A DNA stretch of 64,000 nucleotides from Pectobacterium sp. CFBP8739 (GTDB taxonomy: Bacteria; Pseudomonadota; Gammaproteobacteria; Enterobacterales; Enterobacteriaceae). Position numbers and translations under genes: made by a program. Below the pieces are notes generated by a model. It did no database searches. It saw nothing but the letters and a program-made list of their open reading frames with translations, and was not told the origin of the DNA. The stretch covers positions 255,086 through 319,085 of the forward strand of contig NZ_JACDRR010000006.1 in assembly GCF_013449375.1 (NCBI RefSeq), written 5' to 3'. Of this stretch, positions 8,733 to 17,281 are shown one piece after another. The stretch's first letter is position 1; each line of letters starts with the position of its first letter.

Positions 8733-10685
8733 TTATTTGGCGTGCTGAAGGTCAAGGCGATAAACCGCAAAGCCCGTTTCATCATTACCGACGGACGTCA
8801 TCGGATACTGGGCTTTCTCTTTAATAAACGCCGTGGCTTTCTCTGACGGCGACGTTTCAAAACGGATATCCAGTGGCGTATCGCTGACGATAGGTGCCAG
8901 GCGCCAGTTGTTATCCGCCTGCGGCTTCACTTCTCCCGACTTTTGCGTTTCCGCGCTGATGTAAGCCGCTAGCACGGAGCGGTTTTCATCCGGCGAGGCG
9001 AAGGCCACGGACTTCTCTCCCGTACCGGCAAACTTCTCGCCGTAGGCGCGGTAGTTGTTGGTCGCAATCAGGAAGGTTGCTTTGGGATCAATCGGTTTAC
9101 CGTTAAACGTCAGCCCTTTAATACGGTGTGCCGTATCGTTGATTAACGCGCACTCGCTGTCATAACGGGCAGGTTGCGTCACATCAATCTGATAATTGAC
9201 GCCATCGATCACGTCGAAGTTATAGGTGCGGAAGCCGTCCCAGTTGAGCAGGGATTGCGGTTCACGCTTGCTTGGATCGATTTGTTTGAACTGACCCGCC
9301 GAGCATTCCAGCCACTCCTGTACCTGTTGTCCGCTCACTTTCACGACGACCAGCGTGTTTGGATAAAGATACAAATCAGCAGCATTACGGAAGGTAAGCT
9401 GGCCTTTTTCCACTTCGACATAGCTGGCAGGATCGTTTTTACGTCCACCGGCTTTAAACGGTGCAGCGGCGGAAAGTACCGGCAGATCGGCCAGATCGGG
9501 ATCGCCCTGAATAAAGTGTTCCACATAGGCGCGCTGAGCATTGTTGACGATCTGCACCGTAGGATCGTCCTGAATCAGCGACAGGTAGCTGTACATGTTG
9601 TCTGCGGATTTGCCGATCGGTTTGCTGACAAATTCGCGTGTATTCTGGTGTGCATCGGAAAGCACGTTCACCAGCTTGTCGTCTTCCGCCGCCAGTGATT
9701 TCTTCTGCGCTTTGTCATAGATCGGTCTGGCTTCCGCTTTCGCCTGTTCCACCTTCCATGTGCCGCTGTCGTTATTCAACGTGAAATCGACGACGCCGAG
9801 ATGGTCACCCCATTGCCCTGGCATCACCGCAGGGATGCCGTTGAGCGTTCCCTGTTTGATGTCAGCGCCCTTGATGTTGGCAAAGTCATTGCTGGGGAAA
9901 ACCGCGTGAGCATGACCAAACATGATCGCGTCAACGCCCGGGACCTGGCTGAGATAGTAAACGGAATTTTCCGCCATTGCTTTGTACGGCTCGGCAGAAA
10001 GGCCGGAATGGGGGATAACAATAACCAGATCGGCCCCTTGCTTACGCATTTCCGGCACCCACTTTTTGGCGCTCTCCGTGATGTCTTCCACGGTGACTTT
10101 TCCTGTTAAATTGGCTTTATCCCACACCATGACCTGTGGCGGGACGAAGCCAATATAGCCGATGCGTAGAGTATGCGGTTTGCCGTCGCGGTCTTTAACC
10201 GACTTGTTTTCAATGTGGTAAGGCGTAAACAGCGGTTTACTCGTTTTGGCATCCAACACGTTGGCGTTCACATAAGGGAATTTCGCGCCTGACAGCGCCT
10301 TGTGCAGGTAGTCCAGGCCATAGTTGAATTCGTGGTTACCGATGTTGCCGACGGAATAATCCAGCGTGTTCATCGCCTGATAAACTGGGTGCACGTCGCC
10401 GGCTTTCAGCCCTTTTGCGGCCATGTAATCGCCCAACGGACTACCCTGGATCAAATCGCCGTTATCGACCAGTACGCTGTTAGTGGCCTGCTCGCGTGCG
10501 GCGTGAATCAAGCTGGCGGTACGCACCAGACCAAACTTATCGGTTGGCGTATCCTTGTAGTAGTCGAAATCCATCATATTGCTGTGCAGATCGGTGGTTT
10601 CCAATACCCGTAAATCAACGGTAGCGGCATGAACGGTCGTGGCGACCAGCGTAGCAAGCAGGCTGAGTGCCAATGAATGCTTCAT
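8733..10685 (-). CDS. cpdB: 2',3'-cyclic-nucleotide 2'-phosphodiesterase/3'-nucleotidase
   Basis: Periplasmic bifunctional enzyme (650 residues) that hydrolyses 2',3'-cyclic nucleotides and 3'-nucleotides, letting cells scavenge RNA breakdown products. Signal peptide [20 protein letters not shown]; metallophosphoesterase domain from [16 protein letters not shown] with metal-binding motifs [32 protein letters not shown] and [10 protein letters not shown]-terminal 5'-nucleotidase domain with [15 protein letters not shown]. Same length class as E. coli CpdB (647). Divergent from cysQ, as in E. coli. Confidence 0.98.
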   Translation of the reverse strand: MKHSLALSLLATLVATTVHAATVDLRVLETTDLHSNMMDFDYYKDTPTDKFGLVRTASLIHAAREQATNSVLVDNGDLIQGSPLGDYMAAKGLKAGDVHPVYQAMNTLDYSVGNIGNHEFNYGLDYLHKALSGAKFPYVNANVLDAKTSKPLFTPYHIENKSVKDRDGKPHTLRIGYIGFVPPQVMVWDKANLTGKVTVEDITESAKKWVPEMRKQGADLVIVIPHSGLSAEPYKAMAENSVYYLSQVPGVDAIMFGHAHAVFPSNDFANIKGADIKQGTLNGIPAVMPGQWGDHLGVVDFTLNNDSGTWKVEQAKAEARPIYDKAQKKSLAAEDDKLVNVLSDAHQNTREFVSKPIGKSADNMYSYLSLIQDDPTVQIVNNAQRAYVEHFIQGDPDLADLPVLSAAAPFKAGGRKNDPASYVEVEKGQLTFRNAADLYLYPNTLVVVKVSGQQVQEWLECSAGQFKQIDPSKREPQSLLNWDGFRTYNFDVIDGVNYQIDVTQPARYDSECALINDTAHRIKGLTFNGKPIDPKATFLIATNNYRAYGEKFAGTGEKSVAFASPDENRSVLAAYISAETQKSGEVKPQADNNWRLAPIVSDTPLDIRFETSPSEKATAFIKEKAQYPMTSVGNDETGFAVYRLDLQHAK

Positions 10686-10889
10686 TGCGTAACTCCTTGT
10701 GCGGTGATTATCGACGCGTGAGGCGATCGGGGGTGTCTTTCATATCATGATGAAGTTAAAGTGATTATCGTCTCTAAATACTGAGGATGACATCAATAAT
10801 GGCAATAATCGTAGATTGCCTCACAGATGTATAATGAATGACAGAGATGAAGTCTGCGTTACGCGTAACCGATAACGACGAGGTTGATC

Positions 10890-11630
10890 ATGTTAGAAAC
10901 TGTTTGCCAACTGGCTCGCGATGCCGGTACTGCCATTATGCAGGTTTACGAAGGGCAACATCCTGTGGATGTCGCGCACAAGAAAGATGATTCGCCCGTG
11001 ACCGCTGCTGATCTGGCGGCGCACCGGGTCATTAAGGATGGGCTGGCCGCGGCGTTCCCTGATATTCCCGTGCTGTCAGAAGAAGATCCGACCACATGGG
11101 AAATCCGTCAGCACTGGCAGCGCTATTGGCTGGTTGATCCGTTGGATGGCACCAAAGAATTCCTCAGCCGCAACGGTGAGTTTACGGTGAATATTGCGCT
11201 GATCGAGAACGGTCAGGCCGTGCTTGGCGTGGTTTATGTGCCGGTCACGGGCGTGATGTATTCTGCGGCGGACGGCAAAGCCTGGAAAGAAGAGAGCGGT
11301 CAGCGTCGGCAAATTACGGTGAAGCAGGCGCATCCTCCGCTAGTGGTGGTTAGCCGCTCTCATGCCGATAGTGAACTGAAGGATTATCTTAGCCAATTGG
11401 GTGAGCACCAGACGGTGGCGATTGGATCATCGCTCAAATTTTGTCTGGTGGCGGAAGGCGAAGCGCAGCTTTACCCACGTTTCGGGCCGACCAACATTTG
11501 GGATACGGCGGCGGGTCACGCGGTGGCGGTGGCTGCCGGGGCACAGATTCACGACTGGCAAGGGCGACCGCTGTCCTACACGCCGCGTGAATCCTTCCTC
11601 AACCCCGGTTTTCGCGTCTCTTTATTTTAA
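10890..11630 (+). CDS. cysQ: 3'(2'),5'-bisphosphate nucleotidase CysQ
   Basis: Removes the 3'-phosphate from adenosine 3',5'-bisphosphate, a by-product of sulfate assimilation and ACP pantetheinylation (246 residues). Inositol-monophosphatase-family motifs are visible: [17 protein letters not shown] and [15 protein letters not shown], which bind Mg and substrate. Alignment with E. coli CysQ is near complete with the same length. ATG 10890 with an upstream GAGG is chosen over the in-frame TTG 10884. Divergent from cpdB; convergent with ytfJ, with an 18-base gap. Confidence 0.97.
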   Translation: MLETVCQLARDAGTAIMQVYEGQHPVDVAHKKDDSPVTAADLAAHRVIKDGLAAAFPDIPVLSEEDPTTWEIRQHWQRYWLVDPLDGTKEFLSRNGEFTVNIALIENGQAVLGVVYVPVTGVMYSAADGKAWKEESGQRRQITVKQAHPPLVVVSRSHADSELKDYLSQLGEHQTVAIGSSLKFCLVAEGEAQLYPRFGPTNIWDTAAGHAVAVAAGAQIHDWQGRPLSYTPRESFLNPGFRVSLF

Positions 11631-11648
11631 TCAGCTAGAGTCGGGTTG

Positions 11649-12227
11649 TTATTTCTCTTCCAGCAATTGGCGCAGCAGGGACATCACCTGCTGCACTTCC
11701 TGCCCATTCAGCGCGCCATCCTTCACGAAACGAATTTTCCCTTGTTTATCCAGCACCGCGATAGCCGAGCTTTGCGGCTGTAGCTGCCAGGTTTTCCGCA
11801 CGTTACCGTTGCTATCGACAATAAATTGCGACCATGGGAAAGCTTTCTTGTTGTCCTCAAGGCTACTGCGCACAAACATGCTGGTGCCGATAATGGCATC
11901 GTCGGTATTCACGATTGTCGTCGTTTGGTAATAATCATGCGGTAGGTTAGCGGCCTTCAGTGCGGAGATGAGCGGGTCATTCATCTCTTTGGCGGAGGTG
12001 CGGCCAGCGATATGTTGTATCACCCGTACTTTTCCGAGCAATTGCGCGCTGTTCCAATTTTTATAACTAAACTGATCATTAAGGTACTGAAGTTCCCCTC
12101 TGTCCGCGACGCCGACGGGAGGAACCAATTGGTTGAGCACTAGTGTATGGGCTGAGGCAGGAAGCGAGGCAAGCCCTAACAGCGGCGTGATAGCAAGAGC
12201 GAGGAGCAGGTGGCGTAGTTTTATCAT
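11649..12227 (-). CDS. ytfJ: YtfJ family protein, exported thioredoxin-like
   Basis: Protein of 192 residues with a signal peptide (MIKLRHLLLALAITPLLGLASLPASA). The mature part matches E. coli YtfJ, a thioredoxin-fold periplasmic protein without the CXXC pair (DNDQFSYKTWNSAQL-type segment, HIAGRTSAKE, TTTIVNTDDAIIGTSMFVRS, SQFIVDSNGNVRKTWQL). Function unknown. The start at 12227 has AGAAGGA upstream and gives a proper signal peptide; the in-frame start at 12266 would add 13 residues ahead of it. Oriented away from ytfK. Confidence 0.88.
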   Translation of the reverse strand: MIKLRHLLLALAITPLLGLASLPASAHTLVLNQLVPPVGVADRGELQYLNDQFSYKNWNSAQLLGKVRVIQHIAGRTSAKEMNDPLISALKAANLPHDYYQTTTIVNTDDAIIGTSMFVRSSLEDNKKAFPWSQFIVDSNGNVRKTWQLQPQSSAIAVLDKQGKIRFVKDGALNGQEVQQVMSLLRQLLEEK

Positions 12228-12580
12228 GGTATGTCCTTCTGTGTGGGGAGCCTGATGCGATGTCATTAGATGGAATATCTCAGGCTATGGAATAAGCGTA
12301 GATTCAGGAAACTGGTCTGTCCTGCTTCGCAGTAAAACGGTTTGTGCCTGAGTGCACAAAACCCTTATTTTTGAAGGTTTATACTGATGACTAGAGAGTT
12401 CCTTAAACACTACTCTGTAAAAATCTGTAAAAGCAGTTAAGAATACTGAATAGTGGGGAACTAAATGCCGTTTTACTGCACTAATTAGCAGTATCCGTTA
12501 TCTCATTAGCGCTCCAGAACCTCAGCCATGTTGGCGAAAGGGAGAGCGTAAAGTAAAAAATAAAACGGGAGAGTAAAACG
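12228..12580. other. ytfJ/ytfK intergenic region with inverted repeats
   Basis: 353 bases without a gene. A 12-bp perfect inverted repeat (GCAGTAAAACGG at 12329-12340, CCGTTTTACTGC at 12468-12479) encloses 127 bases. Inside are a CRP-like palindrome TTTGTGC-N6-GCACAAA (12341-12360) and two CTGTAAA copies at 12415 and 12425 resembling a Pho box, but with a 10- rather than 11-bp period. These may control ytfK. Confidence 0.5.
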
Positions 12581-12787
12581 ATGAGGATCTTCGAACGTTA
12601 CAATCCTTTGAAAGTCGCTAAATATGTGAAAACCCTGTTTCGCGGGCGGCTGTACATAAAAGGGGTTGGTGCTTTTGAGTTCGACTACGGCAAAATTCTA
12701 TTGCCAAAGAAACAGGACAAGCAGCATCTTCTGGTGATGTCTGAAGTGAATCGCCAGGTCATCCGGCTTCAGGCCGAGATGGGATGA
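12581..12787 (+). CDS. ytfK: YtfK, DUF1107 family
   Basis: Small cytoplasmic protein (68 residues), nearly identical in pattern to E. coli YtfK (same length): [20 protein letters not shown], then [12 protein letters not shown] and [11 protein letters not shown]. In E. coli YtfK binds SpoT and tips it towards (p)ppGpp synthesis during phosphate or fatty-acid starvation; that role is transferred by homology. The region upstream has an imperfect Pho-box-like repeat, consistent with phosphate control, and a terminator follows at 12798-12818. relA, the other alarmone synthase gene, is also in this window. Confidence 0.95.
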   Translation: MRIFERYNPLKVAKYVKTLFRGRLYIKGVGAFEFDYGKILLPKKQDKQHLLVMSEVNRQVIRLQAEMG

Positions 12788-12797
12788 ATGATAAAGA

Positions 12798-12818
12798 AAC
12801 GGCCCGTAGCGGGCCGTT
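12798..12818. terminator. Terminator between ytfK and ytfL
   Basis: AACGGCCCG / CGGGCCGTT, a 9-bp perfect stem with a TAG loop, 10 bases past the ytfK stop, between convergent genes. On the minus strand it is followed by TCTTTAT, on the plus strand by CTGGTTTG. Confidence 0.8.
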
Positions 12819-12863
12819 CTGGTTTGTTATGAAGACTGGTGGGTTACGCATGTCTTCTGGCGG

Positions 12864-14192
12864 TTAATCGTCGCTATCAATCTTCGCGCTTGATGAGACA
12901 ATCGGGCGGTCTTCCAGACGCGTCACCAGCAACTGATCGATCTTGTAGCTGTCGATATCGACCACTTCAAACTTATAGCCAGAGAAGCGCACCGCATCGG
13001 TACGTTTCGGGATTTTCCGCAGCGTATACATCATGAAGCCGCCGATGGTTTCGTAGTTGCCAGAGTGCGGGAAATCATCAATATTCAGCGCGCGCATCAC
13101 GTCTTCTATTGGCGTACCGCCTTCAACCAGCCATGAATTCTCATCGCGTGCGACAATCTGTTCTTCCATTCCCTGACCGACGAGATCGCCCATCAACGTC
13201 GTCATCACGTCGTTAAGCGTGATGATGCCAACGACCAGTGCATATTCGTTCAGGATGACCGCGAAATCTTCGCCCGCGGTTTTAAAGCTTTCCAACGCTT
13301 CAGACAGCGTCAGCGTATCCGGCACAATGAGCGCAGGACGAATTTGCACACCGCTGCTTAGCGTCAGGCTTTGGTTTCCTAGCACGCGAATCAGCAGGTC
13401 TTTGGAATCCACGTAGCCGACGATCTGATCAATCGTGCCATCGCAAACCAGAAACTTGGAATGCGGCTGTTGAGCGATTTTTTCCTTAATGCTGTCTTCC
13501 TGCTCGCGCAGATCGAAATAGACCACGCTTTCGCGTGAGGTCATCGAGGATGGAACGGTGCGTGATTCCAGCTCAAACACGTTCTCGATCAGCTCGTGCT
13601 CCTGCTTACGCAGCACGCCAGCCAACGCACCCGCTTCCACCACGGCATAAATATCATCGGACGTGATGTCATCTTTACGCACCATCGGCAGCTTGAGCAG
13701 ACGGAAAATAACATTAGCCAGGCCGTTAAAGATCCACACCAGCGGGCGGAAGAGGAACAGGCAGAAGCGCATGGGGTTGATTATGCGGACCGCGACAGTT
13801 TCCGGCGCAATCATACCAATGCGTTTCGGGGTGAGGTCGCCAAACAGGATAAACAGGCTGGTGACGAGGACGAATGAACAAATGAAGCTGACTTTATCTG
13901 CGGCTTCGGGTGACATGAAGCGTTCAAACAGAATGGAAAACGTCGGGGAAAAGGCCGCATCGCCGATGATACCGGCCAGAATGGCGACGGCGTTGACGCC
14001 AATTTGAATCACGGTAAAGAAGATGCCCGGTGTTTCCTGAAACTTGAGCACCAGATCGGCGTTGAGGTTTCCCTCATCGGCCATCAACTTGAGTTTTATT
14101 TTACGTGACGCCGCCAGCGAGATCTCGGAAATCGAGAAAAACGCACTGATGGCAATGAGACAAAGAATCAGTAATAGACTGTTTAACATCAT
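12864..14192 (-). CDS. ytfL: Inner-membrane CBS/CorC-domain protein YtfL (PaeA), polyamine export
   Basis: Membrane protein (442 residues) of the HlyC/CorC (UPF0053) family. The N-terminal CNNM-type membrane domain has about four helices (SLLLILCLIAISAFFSISEI at the start; VSFICSFVLVTSLFILFGDL with the conserved LTPKR after it). It is followed by two CBS domains (about 200-335) and a C-terminal CorC_HlyC transporter-associated domain (about 345-425). E. coli YtfL was renamed PaeA for its role in cadaverine and putrescine export; that function is inferred here from near full-length similarity. Convergent with ytfK. Confidence 0.92.
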   Translation of the reverse strand: MMLNSLLLILCLIAISAFFSISEISLAASRKIKLKLMADEGNLNADLVLKFQETPGIFFTVIQIGVNAVAILAGIIGDAAFSPTFSILFERFMSPEAADKVSFICSFVLVTSLFILFGDLTPKRIGMIAPETVAVRIINPMRFCLFLFRPLVWIFNGLANVIFRLLKLPMVRKDDITSDDIYAVVEAGALAGVLRKQEHELIENVFELESRTVPSSMTSRESVVYFDLREQEDSIKEKIAQQPHSKFLVCDGTIDQIVGYVDSKDLLIRVLGNQSLTLSSGVQIRPALIVPDTLTLSEALESFKTAGEDFAVILNEYALVVGIITLNDVMTTLMGDLVGQGMEEQIVARDENSWLVEGGTPIEDVMRALNIDDFPHSGNYETIGGFMMYTLRKIPKRTDAVRFSGYKFEVVDIDSYKIDQLLVTRLEDRPIVSSSAKIDSDD

Positions 14193-14275
14193 TTTTAACG
14201 TTTTCGCATGAGCCTAAGTTAGCGCAGCGATCCTCAGAAGGGTGAGTAAATTAATAGCAATAATTGGAGGACGAT

Positions 14276-14299
14276 AACCGGGCAACACGCTGCCCGGTT
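14276..14299 (-). terminator. Candidate terminator of msrA
   Basis: AACCGGGCA / TGCCCGGTT, a 9-bp perfect stem with a 6-nt loop, 42 bases beyond the msrA stop on the minus strand. No T-run is present, so this is a hairpin of probable rather than sure terminator function. Confidence 0.5.
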
Positions 14300-14340
14300 C
14301 GGGCGCATTATAGCAGGAGCGGTGAATTTACCGCCAGTGG

Positions 14341-14979
14341 TCAACGCGGAGGCGGCAGACAGACGCCGATACCGCCTAATCCACAGTAGCCGTTCGGGTT
14401 CTTATACAGGTATTGCTGGTGATCGTCTTCCGCATAATAGAATGGGCCCGCAGGCTCGATTTCTGTGCTGATGGCGCGGCCGTCACCGTTTTCCCTCATT
14501 GCTTGCTGAAAGCGTTGAAGGCTTTCCTGTGCTGCCTTTTCCTGCTCGGGCGTGAGCGTATAGATAGCGGAACGATACTGACTGCCGATATCACCGCCCT
14601 GACGCATACCCTGCGCAGGGTCGTGATTCTCCCAGAACAGTTGCAGTAGTTGATCGTAACTGATAACCGCAGGATCAAAAACGACACGCACCGCTTCGGC
14701 ATGATCGGTCTGCCCGCTGCATACTTCACGGTAGGTTGGATTCGGGGTATAACCACCGATGTAACCCGCCGCCGTGCTGTAGATCCCCGGCTGCTGCCAG
14801 AATAAGCGCTCCGCGCCCCAGAAGCAGCCCATCGCAAAAATCGCAACGAACATTGAGTCTGGCACATGCGTCATGGAATGTTCATGCACGACATGCAGCC
14901 TGGCCACCGGCATCGGGGTGGAACGTCCCGGTAAAGCATCGGATTGCGTAATCCGCTGCGTTTTATCAATTGAATTCAT
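14341..14979 (-). CDS. msrA: Peptide methionine-S-sulfoxide reductase MsrA
   Basis: Reduces the S-epimer of methionine sulfoxide in proteins (212 residues, same as E. coli MsrA). The catalytic motif [10 protein letters not shown] is present with its cysteine; the resolving cysteines are in the C-terminal [14 protein letters not shown]. Conserved [15 protein letters not shown] and [11 protein letters not shown] complete the family signature. The start at 14979 (MNSIDKTQ) matches the family; the in-frame 15024 start would add 15 unrelated residues. Divergent from tamA across a region with a long palindrome. Confidence 0.97.
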   Translation of the reverse strand: MNSIDKTQRITQSDALPGRSTPMPVARLHVVHEHSMTHVPDSMFVAIFAMGCFWGAERLFWQQPGIYSTAAGYIGGYTPNPTYREVCSGQTDHAEAVRVVFDPAVISYDQLLQLFWENHDPAQGMRQGGDIGSQYRSAIYTLTPEQEKAAQESLQRFQQAMRENGDGRAISTEIEPAGPFYYAEDDHQQYLYKNPNGYCGLGGIGVCLPPPR

Positions 14980-15439
14980 CACGTTGTTAACTCCAGCTAG
15001 ACTGGGTAAATAACCCGCTTTCATGAAATAACGTGGTTCACTTAAGACTGGATGTCGGGGGCTACCACGGTGATGAGGTTCCCGTAGGGAGGATACCTCG
15101 CACCGTGGTAGCCCCCGTATCTCGATTCTTAAACGATCGGCATTATCTCTTCGGAAAGCATAACCAAGAAGCGTTGGGCTGTCTTTATATCTTCATGGTG
15201 TTTAATGTTAAGGTAATGTTTGTCTGTAATGTCGCATATTGATGTTTGTAGGTGAAAATCTATTCTTAAGATGTGAAATTAGTATTTATCACTAATATCA
15301 TGCAAAGTTGGTAGGAGATTTCGACGCTACGTGACGAGGTGTCAGGTAAGCGTAGAGCGGCGGGCGAAGTGATAAAAGCCATGCTATAGGTTTTAGACGA
15401 CAAGGCTTTAGGTGACAGACCGATTTATCAGGGAGCTCA
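14980..15439. other. msrA/tamA divergent intergenic region
   Basis: 460 bases containing the long palindrome at 15042-15132 and promoter sequence for both genes. Bases 15180-15330 are AT-rich and hold several minus-10-like words, but no single promoter stands out. No coding sequence with family resemblance was seen. Confidence 0.6.
15042..15132. repeat. Long interrupted palindrome between msrA and tamA
   Basis: Arms GGGGGCTACCACGGTG (15057-15072) and CACCGTGGTAGCCCCC (15101-15116) are a perfect 16-bp inverted repeat. An inner GAGGT/ACCTC pair continues the stem after a small bulge, and an outer TTAAGA/TCTTAA pair bounds it. The whole could fold as one long hairpin. It has the look of an interspersed palindromic repeat or structured RNA, not of a simple terminator; it has no T-run. 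Confidence 0.75.
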
Positions 15440-17281
15440 GTGACTATTTTTATCTCAACGAAAAGTTTCATTGGAAAAAAAAGCGTTACCGGGCAAAAAA
15501 GCATAGCAGGACAAAAAAATAGCTTTGCTGGCTGCGGGGCACAACGGTACCGGTTTCTTGGCCTGATGTGCGCGCTGCTGATGCTGGCTCCAGAGAGCCA
15601 GGCGGCGAATGTGCGCCTGCAAGTCATGGGGCTGGAAGGGCAACTACAAAAGAATGTGCGGGCACGTTTATCCACCATCGCGGTCGATGAGGTCAATGCC
15701 GATGGGCGTTTCCGCTCACGTGTTGATGAAGCGATCCGTCAGGGATTGCGTGCGCTCGGCTACTACGATCCACAGATCGGTTTCGAATTCCGGCCTGCCG
15801 TTAATGGTGGGCGACCCGTATTGATTGCCACCGTGACGCCTGGTGAACCGGTAAAAATTGCCGGAGTGAACATCACCCTGCGCGGCGGCGCGCATGATGA
15901 TAAAGATTACCAGCAACTGGTTAAAGACGATCGCCCCGAAATTGGTTCAGTAGTGAACCACGGCGATTTTGATCGCTTTAAAAGCGGGCTGAATGGTTTG
16001 TCATTACGCAAAGGCTATTTCGATGCGCGCTTCCAGCAAAGTCAGCTTGGCGTGATGCGGGAAGAGAGAGAGGCGTTTTGGGATATCGACTTTGATAGCG
16101 GTGAACGCTACCGCTTTGGTGCCGTACACTTTCAGGGCGCACAAATCCGCGATGATTACCTGCAAAATTTGGTGCCGTTTCACGAAGGTGATGCTTATAC
16201 CAGTGAAGATCTCGGTGAGTTAAACCGCCGTCTTTCTGCGACAGGATGGTTTAATTCCGTCGTGGTTTCTCCTGATTTTGACCAGTCGAAAAGTTCTAAG
16301 GTACTGCCGCTGGAAGCCGTGGTGACGCCGCGAACCCGTAACCGCATTGAAACTGGGATCGGCTATGCCACGGATGTTGGCCCGCGTTTTAAAACAACCT
16401 GGAATAAGCCTTGGGTGAATTCACGCGGGCACAGTCTTGAAAGCAGCCTGAGCGTGTCCGCACCGGAGCAATCGCTTGATTTTAGCTACAAAATCCCCTT
16501 GCTGAAGAGTCCGCTTGAACAGTATTACCTGATGCAAGGCGGCTTTAAGCGCGAAGATCTCAACGATACCAAATCCGATGGCACCACGCTCAACGTGGCA
16601 CGCTACTGGGATCTCTCCAGCGGTTGGCAACGGGCGATTAACCTGCGCTGGAGCCTCGACCACTTTACGCAGGCGAGCGTGACGGATACCACGATGCTGA
16701 TCTATCCGGGCGTCAGCATTAACCGAACTCGCCAACGCGGTGGGCTGATGCCGGTATGGGGCGATACGCAACGTTATTCTATCGACATTTCCGACACCAC
16801 CTGGGGATCGGACATCGACTTTGCCGTGGTTCAGGCGCAAAACGTCTGGATTCGCACGCTGGCGGATAAGCACCGCTTTGTCGCACGCGGCAATCTGGGC
16901 TGGATTGAAACCAACAATTTCTCCCGCGTTCCTCCCTCACTGCGTTTCTTTGCCGGTGGTGATCGCAGCATTCGTGGGTATAAGTACAAATCTATTTCGC
17001 CGCGCGACAGCGACGGCAAACTGACTGGTGCGTCCAAGCTGGCGACTGGCTCGCTCGAATACCAATACAACGTAACGGGAAAATGGTGGGGCGCGGTTTT
17101 TGTTGATTCAGGTGAAGCAGTGAATGACATCAAACGGAGTAACTTTAAGACGGGCACGGGCGTCGGCGTACGCTGGGCCTCGCCGATTGGCCCAGTGAAA
17201 CTTGATGTCGCCATGCCGATCGGCGATGCAGAGAAGAAGAATGATGTTCAGTTCTATATCGCGCTGGGGCCTGAACTATGA
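15440..17281 (+). CDS. tamA: Outer-membrane translocation and assembly protein TamA
   Basis: Omp85-family outer-membrane protein (613 residues) working with TamB. After the signal peptide region come three POTRA domains (about 55-300, beginning [20 protein letters not shown]), then a 16-strand beta-barrel ending [10 protein letters not shown] with a terminal hydrophobic residue typical of outer-membrane insertion. The lid-loop motif [18 protein letters not shown] is intact. The GTG start has AGGGAG at good spacing but yields an N terminus about 36 residues longer than E. coli TamA (577), containing GQKS-type short repeats. An internal ATG within [15 protein letters not shown] is an alternative. 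Overlaps tamB by 4 bases. Confidence 0.95.
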   Translation: MTIFISTKSFIGKKSVTGQKSIAGQKNSFAGCGAQRYRFLGLMCALLMLAPESQAANVRLQVMGLEGQLQKNVRARLSTIAVDEVNADGRFRSRVDEAIRQGLRALGYYDPQIGFEFRPAVNGGRPVLIATVTPGEPVKIAGVNITLRGGAHDDKDYQQLVKDDRPEIGSVVNHGDFDRFKSGLNGLSLRKGYFDARFQQSQLGVMREEREAFWDIDFDSGERYRFGAVHFQGAQIRDDYLQNLVPFHEGDAYTSEDLGELNRRLSATGWFNSVVVSPDFDQSKSSKVLPLEAVVTPRTRNRIETGIGYATDVGPRFKTTWNKPWVNSRGHSLESSLSVSAPEQSLDFSYKIPLLKSPLEQYYLMQGGFKREDLNDTKSDGTTLNVARYWDLSSGWQRAINLRWSLDHFTQASVTDTTMLIYPGVSINRTRQRGGLMPVWGDTQRYSIDISDTTWGSDIDFAVVQAQNVWIRTLADKHRFVARGNLGWIETNNFSRVPPSLRFFAGGDRSIRGYKYKSISPRDSDGKLTGASKLATGSLEYQYNVTGKWWGAVFVDSGEAVNDIKRSNFKTGTGVGVRWASPIGPVKLDVAMPIGDAEKKNDVQFYIALGPEL

